Of a stretch of DNA of 64,000 nucleotides, positions 25,175-33,732 are shown in pieces (position 1 is the stretch's first letter; each line of letters opens with the position of its first letter). The notes beneath the pieces were generated by a model, which saw only the letters and a list, made by a program, of their open reading frames with translations, searched no databases and was not told the DNA's origin. A program made the translations under genes and the position numbers. The stretch comes from JAIRMO01 sp046533115 (GTDB lineage: Bacteria; Spirochaetota; Spirochaetia; Treponematales; Breznakiellaceae). The stretch covers positions 1 to 64,000 of the forward strand of contig NZ_JAJQRC010000004.1 in NCBI RefSeq assembly GCF_046533115.1, written 5' to 3'.

Positions 25175-25669
25175 TTATAAATTTTCCCAGCGGGAACTAT
25201 CACCCGCGTCCATCACCATCATGTTCGCCCTCCCTACGGGATAAGAACCCGAACGGTCCTCTCCGGACATTTCGCACATATACGAAAACACCGCATCCAG
25301 CCGGTAATCTTCCCGGACATAGGTCCGCAGGACAGTACCGGAAGACAAAAAAGGAACGGCCAGTTCCAAATTAGAAATACTCATAATAAAACCGGGTTTT
25401 GGATTTTTCCCCTCATCCCGGCGGATGATCCCGGACAGGGCGGAAATACTCTGGGCCATACACTCAATACCGACCCAGGAGGGGATTCCCCCGAATTTCG
25501 GATCGTAAAAGAGGCAATCAGGACCGATGTCATATTCGGCGGAAAGATGGTGTTTCTTTTTGTCATAGGTTCTGATCCGGCTTAATAAAAACATTTTCCC
25601 CCGGTGGGGAAGCAGGGAACAAAGTTCTTCCCCTTCGATAATTCCGGCTATATCCATATCCTGGGACAT
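25175..25669 (-). CDS. apeP: Aryl polyene 3-hydroxyacyl-ACP dehydratase, hotdog fold (ApeP-like)
   Basis: A 164-aa single hotdog-fold dehydratase. The catalytic histidine lies in LLPHRGKMFLL (about residue 22) and the acidic residue in VGIECMAQSI on the long helix, as in the ApeP/FabZ-like group. It removes water from the 3-hydroxyacyl-ACP to build conjugated double bonds. Three nt separate it from the ketosynthase upstream. A second dehydratase domain is fused to the AMP-ligase of this cluster. Confidence 0.87.
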   Translation of the reverse strand: MSQDMDIAGIIEGEELCSLLPHRGKMFLLSRIRTYDKKKHHLSAEYDIGPDCLFYDPKFGGIPSWVGIECMAQSISALSGIIRRDEGKNPKPGFIMSISNLELAVPFLSSGTVLRTYVREDYRLDAVFSYMCEMSGEDRSGSYPVGRANMMVMDAGDSSRWENL

Positions 25670-25672
25670 ACC

Positions 25673-26893
25673 CTAATCCTCCCTTCCGATAATTAAACTG
25701 ATATTACACCCTCCAAAGGCAAAGGAATTGCTCATACAGATCCGTAAATCCTCCACCATGGTACCCCTGCCGGCAAAACGAAGAAGGGGCAGATCCTCAT
25801 CGTATACCCCGTCCCAAACATGGACCGGTATCGGCAGCCACTCCCCGGCGGTGGACAAGGCCAGCCAACAGAGGGCCAGCTCCAGGGCCCCCGCCGCGCC
25901 GAGGGTGTGCCCGGTGATGGACTTGGTAGAGCTTACCGGGGGACCCGCGGCGGCATCGGGAAAAACCGCCGCCACCGCCAGGGCTTCCATGGCGTCATTG
26001 AGGGGTGTTCCGGTACCGTGGAGATTGAGGTACCCCACATCCCCAGGCCCGATACCGGCATCGGCCAGGGCATCCTTCATGGCCCGGATCGCCCCCCCGC
26101 CGTCCGGCCGGGGAGCGGTTATGTGAAAGGCGTCGGCGCTTTCCCCGACCCCCAAGAGGGTGATGGGAACCCCCCGGAACTCCCGGGAAAGTACAAAAAA
26201 AGCGGCCCCCTCCCCCAGGGTAATCCCGTTCCGGTTCTTGCTAAAGGGATTACAGGGGGCGTCCGATACCGCCTCCAGGGAATCAAAACCAAGCAGCACG
26301 GTCTGGGAAACGATGTCGACTCCCCCGGCAATCACCGCGTCGCAAAACCCTCCCCGGATAAGGACCGCCCCCTGGCTGATCGCCCCGGCGCCGGAAGCAC
26401 AGGCCACGGAAACCGTCAAAACAGGACCGGCCAGGCCGAAGCGGCGGGCAATATACTCCGCGGGATAAGCCGCCCCCTGATAACGAAGTGCATAGTTTTC
26501 CGGAAAACGGCCGGTGGTAAAATAGGCCCGGTGAGCCTCCAAGGATAACGCGGAACCGTTATCGCAGGAACCGATACAAACCCCCACCCGGTCCGGACCA
26601 TAGGCCGCCACAACCTGTTCCACCTCGGGACGGATCTGTTCCAGGGCGGTGTCGGCGATACGGAAGATCCGGGACTCCTCCCGGACATTTCCGGCGGGAG
26701 GAAAAAACTCATCGGGGATACGCCCCGCCCAAAAGGACCGTTCCCCGGAGGAATCGGAACCGCCGAAAAGGGGAAAGGGGACCATCCCCCGCCGATCCCC
26801 CTGTTGGGCGGCGGCAAAGAACCGGTCCCCCCGGTCACCGGCGCAGCAGAGTAGTCCCGGGGCGGAAAGATACACCGGCGCCTGTTTGGGCAT
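25673..26893 (-). CDS. apeO: Aryl polyene beta-ketoacyl-ACP synthase (ApeO position)
   Basis: A 406-aa ketosynthase with the full active triad: cysteine in SVACASGAGAI (about residue 167), histidines in NLHGTGTPLND and ITGHTLGAAGA, and SNSFAFGGCNIS near the end. In studied APE systems ApeO works with the inactive partner ApeC as a ketosynthase/chain-length-factor pair; an ApeC-like gene lies on the divergent operon here. ATG at 26893 is preferred over a GTG at 26896 because GAGGTG is better placed; it overlaps the lipoprotein stop as TGATG. Confidence 0.87.
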   Translation of the reverse strand: MPKQAPVYLSAPGLLCCAGDRGDRFFAAAQQGDRRGMVPFPLFGGSDSSGERSFWAGRIPDEFFPPAGNVREESRIFRIADTALEQIRPEVEQVVAAYGPDRVGVCIGSCDNGSALSLEAHRAYFTTGRFPENYALRYQGAAYPAEYIARRFGLAGPVLTVSVACASGAGAISQGAVLIRGGFCDAVIAGGVDIVSQTVLLGFDSLEAVSDAPCNPFSKNRNGITLGEGAAFFVLSREFRGVPITLLGVGESADAFHITAPRPDGGGAIRAMKDALADAGIGPGDVGYLNLHGTGTPLNDAMEALAVAAVFPDAAAGPPVSSTKSITGHTLGAAGALELALCWLALSTAGEWLPIPVHVWDGVYDEDLPLLRFAGRGTMVEDLRICMSNSFAFGGCNISLIIGRED

Positions 26894-27456
26894 CACCGCA
26901 CCTCTTCCAGGGTATAGGCGTAACGGCGGAAGTAATTGGTATAGACCACCGTGGAAATCCCCTTTTCTATCCTGATGATACGGGTATTCCCCTCATATAT
27001 GGTTCGGACTTCTCCGGTCCCGTCCACGGCTTTTTCCACCGTAAAGGTCAATCCCGCCCGTTTCAGGGCCTTTGCCACCGCCTCGGCCCGGTAAAAACAA
27101 AACTGAAAATCCGCCAAAATATATTCGGCGCTGATCTGGGGGGGGAGGAAGGCCGATGAAAAAAAAAGCCCCCCTTCATTAAAGGAAAGATCCCCCATGC
27201 TGACCCCCAGGGTATTAAAAAAGGCCATGGTTACCCGGTTCTCGTCCGCTTCGGTCCACGCGTCCAGGATGAATTCCTGCTCCCCATAAGTTCCGGTAAT
27301 ATGCTGACCCAGGTCCATGGGGACCTCGATATCACCAGGGGGAAGCAGGGTATACCAGGCCTTTTTGGTGAGGTATACCGGCGCATAGGGAGATTCAGGG
27401 GGGGGAGTAACACAGGAAACCAATAAAAATACCAACAAAAGCAAACCGATGCGCAT
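26893..27456 (-). CDS. DUF3261 lipoprotein of the APE cluster
   Basis: A 187-aa protein with a lipoprotein signal peptide: MRIG, hydrophobic core, then the lipobox LVSC with cysteine at residue 15. The rest matches the DUF3261 family in layout; that family is a regular member of aryl polyene clusters and is thought to act in delivery of the pigment lipid to the outer membrane. No catalytic motif is seen. It is coupled to apeO by TGATG. An inverted gene (PPTase) separates it from the exporter genes, so it may be transcribed from a promoter in the 279-nt gap upstream. Confidence 0.8.
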   Translation of the reverse strand: MRIGLLLLVFLLVSCVTPPPESPYAPVYLTKKAWYTLLPPGDIEVPMDLGQHITGTYGEQEFILDAWTEADENRVTMAFFNTLGVSMGDLSFNEGGLFFSSAFLPPQISAEYILADFQFCFYRAEAVAKALKRAGLTFTVEKAVDGTGEVRTIYEGNTRIIRIEKGISTVVYTNYFRRYAYTLEEVR

Positions 27457-27735
27457 ACCATACTACCCCAAAACCAGTATTTGTGAGGTTGTTTCCAGCC
27501 TAGGGCAAAACCATACCAGGATATAGAAAAAGCGAGCGGAACCTGGTAAGATAGAATAACCATGACCAAAGCAGGATGCGCTCATTATGGAAACTATAAC
27601 AGAAATCATCCCCGGAGCGCAAGCACAGTCAACAAAGGTGAATTATCCCAAGGCCGGGATGTCTATTCATCACATGAAAATCTGGTATGAGCTTCATGGC
27701 TAAGAAAAGATAGTGGGTTATTTAGTATAAAAATT
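27457..27735. other. Divergent intergenic region with one small unrecognised reading frame
   Basis: This gap lies between the lipoprotein (minus) and the phosphopantetheinyl transferase (plus). A 38-codon frame at 27587-27703 (+) has no recognisable domain and no clear ribosome site. I see no consensus promoter pair, though both genes need one here or upstream read-through. Confidence 0.35.
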
Positions 27736-28530
27736 ATGGCTATATTTTACCTGGGATTATCCTATGGGTCAAACCAAAACCCGGAATATAGGGGGCAGAA
27801 AGGCCGCCGAATCCTCCGGGAACTTGACCTGCGGGCCGGAAAAAGCAAGGCCCCGGGGCTTGGACAGGAGGAGGTAACCAAGGGAGCGGAAAGCCTTATT
27901 TTGACCGAAACCGGGGGCAGGCCCTATTTTGCCGATCGCCACGCGGATTTTAGCATAAGCCACTCGAAACGGGCGGTGGCGGTTTCCTACCTCGGTTCCT
28001 TCCCGGGCAGGCGGTTTCGTACCGGCTGCGACATTCAGTACCAACAGCCTAAAAAGGCATACCGTGAAATAGGGGCCCATTTTTTTCATCCCCCGGAACA
28101 AGAGGTTCTTGCCGCGGCCGGGGCCGACGGGCTCTGTTTTTTTTACCGGCTCTGGGTATTAAAAGAAGCGTACCTTAAGCTCCGGGGGCTTTCTGTTTTT
28201 GATCTATGCCGCTCTCCGGTTTTTAGTTTTGACGGGGAAAGCGGGGGGGAAATCCTGCCGGAAGCGTCCCAAGACCGGGGAGAACCGGGGGAAGCGTATT
28301 TTTTCTCCGGAGCATCCGGGGACGGCCGGGACCTGGAGTTTTTTTTATACGAAACCGGGGATCCGGCCGGGAACACCTATTCCCTGGCGGTATGCCGGGA
28401 ACGAGACGAACTTGACCCCGCTACGGAGCCTGAACTGCGGTGGTTTTCTCGGGAAAAATTGCCGCTCAAAAGCATCGCCAAAATAAAGGCCGCGGAAAGG
28501 CCGATAAAAACCGTCAGGCCAAAGATATGA
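27736..28530 (+). CDS. 4'-phosphopantetheinyl transferase (Sfp type)
   Basis: A 264-aa protein of the Sfp/AcpT class that loads the phosphopantetheine arm onto acyl carrier proteins. Motifs: GRPYFADRHADFSISHS, the Mg2+-binding GCDIQ (about residue 97) and the signature WVLKEAYLKLRG (about residue 140) with Glu and Lys. It probably activates the two APE ACPs. It is the only plus-strand gene inside the long minus-strand cluster, and its last 154 nt overlap the 3' end of the MMPL exporter tail to tail. The residues past about 215 look like an extension beyond the usual fold. Confidence 0.88.
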   Translation: MAIFYLGLSYGSNQNPEYRGQKGRRILRELDLRAGKSKAPGLGQEEVTKGAESLILTETGGRPYFADRHADFSISHSKRAVAVSYLGSFPGRRFRTGCDIQYQQPKKAYREIGAHFFHPPEQEVLAAAGADGLCFFYRLWVLKEAYLKLRGLSVFDLCRSPVFSFDGESGGEILPEASQDRGEPGEAYFFSGASGDGRDLEFFLYETGDPAGNTYSLAVCRERDELDPATEPELRWFSREKLPLKSIAKIKAAERPIKTVRPKI

Positions 28531-30815
28531 ACCGGCGTAAAGGAGCTGAGGCTGAGGGCGCCGAAGGATAGGGCGGTGGTTACAAAGGAGAGGAGAACCG
28601 CCAGCGCCGTCAAGGGCCGGCTTGGGGAAGCGGGAGACCCCCGCATATAGAACATATAATCCAGGCCCAGACCGAATACCAAAATTAGGCCGGTCACGGA
28701 AAAAAAGCTTAAGGGAATATCCGCCATGGCCAGGAAGCTTACGGTAACCAGGACCACCAGGGCCGCGACCACGCAGATCCGCGCCGTATCCCGGGGGGAA
28801 TAAAAAACCCGGATCACCAGGGCGACAATAAAAAACGCCGCGGTGAAAAGCAGCAGCATGGTCCGGGTCAGCGCGTCCAGATCCCGGCTGATGTCCTCAA
28901 CTTTGTTTACCAAAAAAACAAAATCCATCTCCGCGGCGATTGCCCTAAAGCGGTCCTCGTTTTTTATATGCCGGGGCAAAACACAGGAATAATACCGCCC
29001 CTCCACCGGGCCTATCCACAAATTGGCGATAAGGTCCGCGAGATAGGGGAGCAGGTCCCCTTCGGGAAAAACAAATTGATCCCGGGCCCGATCAAATTCC
29101 TCCCGGAAACCAATCACCGTCTCCGGGGGAAAACCCAGGTACTCAAACTGACGCTCCGCCCAGGGAAGCAAAGCCGCTGCCGCGGCATAGTTTTGCTGTT
29201 GGGTCTTGACGGACGGAATAAAGAGGGAGGTAGCCAGATAAGAAGAAAGATTCCCCCCGGCGATTTCCCCGGCAAGGGCGGCGGCAAGGGTTTCTTCATG
29301 TTCCAGCACTTCCTCGGGACTTTCCCCGGAAACGATAAAGTACCAGGGGGCCGAACCGTAGTTCAAAACCGAAGCGGCGGTTCTTTCGGATTCCGCCAGA
29401 TAATCCGGCATGGTATACAATCCGCCGATGTTGTTTTCTACCCGCAGCTTCTCCCGATTGCTCAAGAGCATGGTAAGCGCCGTAAGGGTTATTCCCGCAA
29501 GCAGCACTACCCTGGTCAGGGGGGTGATACCGGGGACCCGTAAAAACCGGAAGATAAAACGCTTTTCCCGGGGAGGGTTTTTTAACAAAGGATACAAACA
29601 AAAAACCGATAAAAACGAACTGAACAAACCGGTTATCGAAAATACCGCAAACTGCCGGAGTATGGCAAAAGGAGCAAATAGGAGCAGGGCAAAACATATT
29701 TCCGAAGAAACCAAACTCATGGTAATACTCCGCCGTATGTGGGAACGGATTAAGGGGCCTGTTTTCAGGGCAAGATTTCCCTTCCGGTGAATAAAATAAT
29801 GGACCGAATAATCCACCCCCATGCCGATAAGGGTAGTGCCAAATACGAAGGTCAGCACATGGATCTCCCGGAAGAAAAGTAACACCGCCCCGGTGGCGGC
29901 CAATAGTGAAAGGCCCACGGACGACAGGGTTACCGCCATGGGCAGAAGGGAGCGGAAGACAAGGGCAAACAGGATAAGAATGATAAGGGAGGTGATGGTA
30001 CTGATCAGGGATATCTCCCGCTGCGCCCCGGAGGAACTGGCGTAACTATGGAAGGGTACCCCGGAATAGACGAATTCCACAGCGGGATTTTGCCGCCGGA
30101 TCGCGGCGGCGGCGGCGTATATTTGCTCCACCCCGCTCTTCTCGTTGGTCAGGGATATCCCCCCGGAGGAAAGGCTGCCCCGGATCAGCACATACCAGGT
30201 ATCCCCCGCTCGGGCGGCAAGCACCTCATCCCGGAGAGAAAGGCCGCCGCTTGAAACCAGGGCCGAGGCGAGGAAGTTTTTCATCCCCCGATCAGCCAAA
30301 AGAAAGGGATCCCGGTCAATGGTGTCCAGGCTCGTCAAGGTAAAGGACCCAAAAGCCGAAGCCAGGGCCTCTTCGGCGACGGTTTGGGCCTGGCCGTTCT
30401 CCAGAAGCTCCCGGGTCTCCCGGTCCAGGAGAACATAGCGGTACCGGTGGAGGTAGTCTGAAAACTGCGTTAAAAGGGTATCGTCCACATAGAAGGCGAT
30501 AGTTTCAAAAACCGGGGAATCCGCCAGGTCCTGATACAAACGACGGGCGGCGTCCCTGGCCTCTGCAAAATCCCCGCTCCCCACGAGGATGTAGACCCCC
30601 CGGCCGGTCCTGGAGCCCAGGACTTTATCCGCGGCGGCCACAGATTTTAAGGAGGCGGAACCGGGGAGGATGGCAAAAAGATCGGTGTTGACCCCTACCG
30701 GCGCGCCTGAAACAAGGGATAGCAGCAGGGCAAGGGCGATACCCAGGTGCAGCAGAAGCCAAAGGCCGGGGAAAAAGGAATGGTTCCCCTTAAAGGGAAA
30801 AGAGGGCAATTTCAC
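28377..30815 (-). CDS. MMPL/RND-family exporter of the APE cluster
   Basis: An 812-aa inner-membrane protein of the RND superfamily. It has a TM segment near residues 15-40, a large periplasmic domain, a block of about five TM segments from residue 270 with GMGVDYSVHYFIH (about residue 350), a second periplasmic domain, and a second TM block with GLGLDYMFYMRG near residue 735. The DYS and DYM acidic positions are typical for proton-driven MMPL proteins. It likely moves the aryl polyene lipid from the inner membrane. It overlaps the LolA-like gene by 26 nt and the PPTase gene by 154 nt on the opposite strand. Confidence 0.9.
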   Translation of the reverse strand: MKLPSFPFKGNHSFFPGLWLLLHLGIALALLLSLVSGAPVGVNTDLFAILPGSASLKSVAAADKVLGSRTGRGVYILVGSGDFAEARDAARRLYQDLADSPVFETIAFYVDDTLLTQFSDYLHRYRYVLLDRETRELLENGQAQTVAEEALASAFGSFTLTSLDTIDRDPFLLADRGMKNFLASALVSSGGLSLRDEVLAARAGDTWYVLIRGSLSSGGISLTNEKSGVEQIYAAAAAIRRQNPAVEFVYSGVPFHSYASSSGAQREISLISTITSLIILILFALVFRSLLPMAVTLSSVGLSLLAATGAVLLFFREIHVLTFVFGTTLIGMGVDYSVHYFIHRKGNLALKTGPLIRSHIRRSITMSLVSSEICFALLLFAPFAILRQFAVFSITGLFSSFLSVFCLYPLLKNPPREKRFIFRFLRVPGITPLTRVVLLAGITLTALTMLLSNREKLRVENNIGGLYTMPDYLAESERTAASVLNYGSAPWYFIVSGESPEEVLEHEETLAAALAGEIAGGNLSSYLATSLFIPSVKTQQQNYAAAAALLPWAERQFEYLGFPPETVIGFREEFDRARDQFVFPEGDLLPYLADLIANLWIGPVEGRYYSCVLPRHIKNEDRFRAIAAEMDFVFLVNKVEDISRDLDALTRTMLLLFTAAFFIVALVIRVFYSPRDTARICVVAALVVLVTVSFLAMADIPLSFFSVTGLILVFGLGLDYMFYMRGSPASPSRPLTALAVLLSFVTTALSFGALSLSSFTPVHIFGLTVFIGLSAAFILAMLLSGNFSRENHRSSGSVAGSSSSRSRHTARE

Positions 30816-31473
30816 GGGGATCTAAGGCTCCGGGAAAAATATGACCGGATAACTCATAGTGAATGGTATCTCCGTTTTGTTCGTAGAGGGTGATTTGCCG
30901 GATAACCGAATCCCCTTGGAGGATGATCCGCCGGGCAAAGGAACGGAGGTTCTTTTCTCCGGGTACCAATCCCACTGTCCAGGTTCCGTCTGCCTCAATA
31001 AAATAATTATCAAACTTATCCAGCAGCTTTTCCGTACTCCCGGAAAAAACAGCGCTGATGGTTTCGGCAAGCTGTAAAAAGGTTTCGTTTCCCCGGGCAT
31101 CGAGTTTTGTTTTCCTTCCCCCGGGACTCCACTGGATAAGATAATCCCGGCCCACCGCCATGGTGGAGGGAAAGGGCCTGAGGGTTTCCCAGACCATACC
31201 CCGTTCCGCGTCAATGATAAAGGTCCCCCCCGATTCCAGGGAACGTTTTAGCCGGTTCAGGGTCTTTTTTTGGGTAAACTCCCCCTTTATCAGGGGATGG
31301 GCCGAAAGGATCGTATTTATCTCCCGGTACCGGGACAGGGCCGCCGGGGAAAGGGGATGCCGGAAAACCTCTTCGGAAAACTCCTGGGCGCCAAGGGAAC
31401 TCCCCGCGAAGCCGATGAACAGGAAGATGCCGGAGAGGATCCTGCAAAGGGGACGGAAGCATAGACGGCTCAT
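30790..31473 (-). CDS. LolA-like outer-membrane lipoprotein carrier
   Basis: A 227-aa periplasmic protein. A signal peptide covers residues 1-28 (basic start, hydrophobic core, SLGAQE). The rest shows the LolA-type beta-sheet pattern: IKGEFTQKKTL, LESGGTFIIDAERGMVWETLRPFPS, then TWTVGLVPGEKNLRSFARRI. In APE clusters such a carrier is thought to shuttle the lipid through the periplasm together with the MMPL exporter. ATGA couples it to the thioesterase upstream. Confidence 0.85.
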   Translation of the reverse strand: MSRLCFRPLCRILSGIFLFIGFAGSSLGAQEFSEEVFRHPLSPAALSRYREINTILSAHPLIKGEFTQKKTLNRLKRSLESGGTFIIDAERGMVWETLRPFPSTMAVGRDYLIQWSPGGRKTKLDARGNETFLQLAETISAVFSGSTEKLLDKFDNYFIEADGTWTVGLVPGEKNLRSFARRIILQGDSVIRQITLYEQNGDTIHYELSGHIFPGALDPREIALFSL

Positions 31474-31916
31474 GGGGAACCCTCCGGCTCAAGCTGCGCC
31501 AATAGGGTTTCTACCTTATCGGTAAAAAACCGGGGACAGACAAAGCAGGAATCCTGGGTGGCGATATGGTAGGCCATTTGGGTACTTATTCCCTTGGTGG
31601 TGATTTCCCCGGTTTCAGGGCGGGAAAGCTCGTATTTTATTCTAATACGGTTTTCATATTCATCCAGGATCGCTTTGATCCGTACCCGGTCGCCAAAACG
31701 AAGGGGTTTTATAAACTTGAGGGAAATATCAGTCACCGGAAAAACATATCCCGAAGCCTTCATTTCCCGGTAACCGTAACCGATCCTATTCAACAGGACG
31801 CAACGGGCCTTTTCAAAATACTTTACATAATTACCATGCCAGACGACATCCATGGGGTCCACGTCATAAAATTCTACGGTACATTCCACTTCGGCGGTCA
31901 GATTCCGGGAATTCAT
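31470..31916 (-). CDS. Acyl-CoA/ACP thioesterase, 4-hydroxybenzoyl-CoA thioesterase family
   Basis: A 148-aa hotdog thioesterase. The family motif around the catalytic aspartate, FYDVDPMDVVWHGNYVKYFE, lies at about residues 16-35. It may release stalled or finished chains from the ACP. ATG at 31916 is chosen because GAGGTG lies 7 nt upstream; a GTG at 31925 is the alternative. Corresponds in position to ApeK of described APE clusters. Confidence 0.87.
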   Translation of the reverse strand: MNSRNLTAEVECTVEFYDVDPMDVVWHGNYVKYFEKARCVLLNRIGYGYREMKASGYVFPVTDISLKFIKPLRFGDRVRIKAILDEYENRIRIKYELSRPETGEITTKGISTQMAYHIATQDSCFVCPRFFTDKVETLLAQLEPEGSP

Positions 31917-31963
31917 AGGATACACCTCACGAAAAATTTATTCGGAAGGGGACTGCTGCCCCG

Positions 31964-32983
31964 CTAAACACCGGTATGGTCCTCCGGTTTCGCCCAAAAA
32001 TCATAAAAATTATACCACTGATAGGGGTATTTTTTACAGTACTCCTCCAGGGTTGCCGCGAAATTCCGGGCAAGTTCCCGGATCCTATCCTCCCGTTCTT
32101 TTCGGGGCCCGTCGAAGGAGACGGTACTTTTACGAACCAGCATATCGTATTCCGATTTCAGGGACAGGTCCTTCCGCCGCAGGGCAAACACAAAATAAAC
32201 GGGAGCGTTCAGCAGGGCGGCGAGAAAAAAGGGGCCATAGGCAAAAGGCGCGGCTTCCCCTAAAAAAGGAAAAAGAAAATGTTTGTTCCGGGTGTTAATT
32301 GAGGTCCGGTCCCCGGCGATCACCACAAGCTCCCCCGCTGCCAGCCGATCCTGGAGCAAAACCGCCGTATCCGGGCCGAAATTTCGCGCATCAACGGTAC
32401 GGATCTCCGATTGGGGATTCAGTTCCCGTAACATCCGGTTGAAATGGGCGGTTACGGATCCCTCCATCACGGAAGTTACGGGGATCTCCCGGGAGACTCC
32501 GGTACGGTTAAAACCCGCCAGGGCCCGCAGGAGTTCGGCGTTTCCCAGGTGGGAACAGATGAGGAAGGCCCCCTCCCCGCTTTCAAGCCGGTTTTTCAGA
32601 TCCCGAATATCATCATCATGGAAATGGACCCGATCCAAAAAAAATTTTCCCCCCCAGGACTCAACCTTTTCCACCAGGGTTATTGAAAAGGCGAGAATAT
32701 GCCGCAGCGGGCTCCGGGGCGGTTTTTTATCCCCCCTTTTAAAGGCGGCGACTTTTTTAAGGTACCGGCGGGACTCATCCCGGCCTTTTTTGGAGAAAAT
32801 ATAATAAAAAAAACCCACCGGAAAGGCGAGGAACCGTAAAAAATAAACCGGCAACAGCCTGAAAAGGAGGAGGAGGAGCCGTACCTGCCAATAACCCACG
32901 GCCTGTTCCTTATGCTCCGACCAATGCCGGGGCAGGGACGCGGATTCTCCGGAGTAATTTACCGAAAATACCGGGGCCTTCAT
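31964..32983 (-). CDS. LpxL/HtrB-type acyltransferase of the APE cluster
   Basis: A 339-aa membrane-bound lysophospholipid/lipid A acyltransferase-like protein. Hydrophobic segment at residues 35-62, then ICSHLGNAELLRAL with the H-x4-E-type catalytic pair (about residue 140) and VVIAGDRTSIN further on. It should attach an acyl or polyene chain to the lipid head group. ATGA joins it to the glycosyltransferase upstream, which fixes the start at 32983. In other APE systems the two activities are fused in one protein (ApeJ); here they are separate. Confidence 0.85.
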   Translation of the reverse strand: MKAPVFSVNYSGESASLPRHWSEHKEQAVGYWQVRLLLLLFRLLPVYFLRFLAFPVGFFYYIFSKKGRDESRRYLKKVAAFKRGDKKPPRSPLRHILAFSITLVEKVESWGGKFFLDRVHFHDDDIRDLKNRLESGEGAFLICSHLGNAELLRALAGFNRTGVSREIPVTSVMEGSVTAHFNRMLRELNPQSEIRTVDARNFGPDTAVLLQDRLAAGELVVIAGDRTSINTRNKHFLFPFLGEAAPFAYGPFFLAALLNAPVYFVFALRRKDLSLKSEYDMLVRKSTVSFDGPRKEREDRIRELARNFAATLEEYCKKYPYQWYNFYDFWAKPEDHTGV

Positions 32984-33732
32984 GGGCTCCCCCCAGGGGC
33001 CCGGAAGCGGCGGTAAATCAGCATCGGCAGCCTGAGGAGCATCCCCCAAAAAAGTCTGAAAAATACCAGGCTAATCCGGATATTATCCCGAACCAGGTGA
33101 AAATGGGAAATTCCATCCGGGGGATACACTACCCGGACGGGATGGAAAAAAAGGGGAACCCCCCACCAGACCAGGCGGACCAGGATTTCAATATCCGCCC
33201 CCATCCGGGGATCCATGTGGTACCGGCGGCTAAGACGCCACAGGGTCTCCACCGGATATACCCGGAACCCGCACATGGCATCGGGAATATTCCCGGAAAG
33301 GGTCGTTATCCGGGTCCAGACATTGGCAATATTCCGGCCTTTGACCCGGCTTAGGGGAGCGGATCCATCGAATACGGGGAAACCGCAGATCGCCGCCTCC
33401 GGATGTTTCGCGGACTCCTCCAGGAAAAAGGCCGCCTGCCCCGGATCATGCTGGCCGTCGGCGTCGATCTGCAAAAGATGGGTAAGCCCCAGTTCCCGGG
33501 CCCGGTCGATACCCGCATACAGGGCCGCCCCCTTCCCCTGGTTTTTATCCAATGTCACCAGCACCACCGAGGAAAAGGCCCCGGCAATATCCGCGAGGTA
33601 TGCCTTCGTTTCCCCATCACTGCCGTCATCTACCAGGATCACCGGAAGGTCCCACTGCTGCAACAATGCTTCCACCAGCGGCCCCGTTGTTTTACCATGG
33701 TTGTATACCGGGATAAGATAACCCTGTCTCAT
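32980..33732 (-). CDS. Family 2 glycosyltransferase
   Basis: A 250-aa GT2 enzyme with the GT-A fold: IPVYNHGKTTGPLVEAL at the start, LVDDGSDGET (nucleotide), NQGKGAALYAGI and LLQIDADGQHD with the DxD metal site (about residue 95). The C-terminal part has two hydrophobic stretches (about residues 205-240). Probably adds a sugar to the lipid carrier to which the aryl polyene is attached. ATGA overlaps on both sides. Confidence 0.88.
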   Translation of the reverse strand: MRQGYLIPVYNHGKTTGPLVEALLQQWDLPVILVDDGSDGETKAYLADIAGAFSSVVLVTLDKNQGKGAALYAGIDRARELGLTHLLQIDADGQHDPGQAAFFLEESAKHPEAAICGFPVFDGSAPLSRVKGRNIANVWTRITTLSGNIPDAMCGFRVYPVETLWRLSRRYHMDPRMGADIEILVRLVWWGVPLFFHPVRVVYPPDGISHFHLVRDNIRISLVFFRLFWGMLLRLPMLIYRRFRAPGGSP

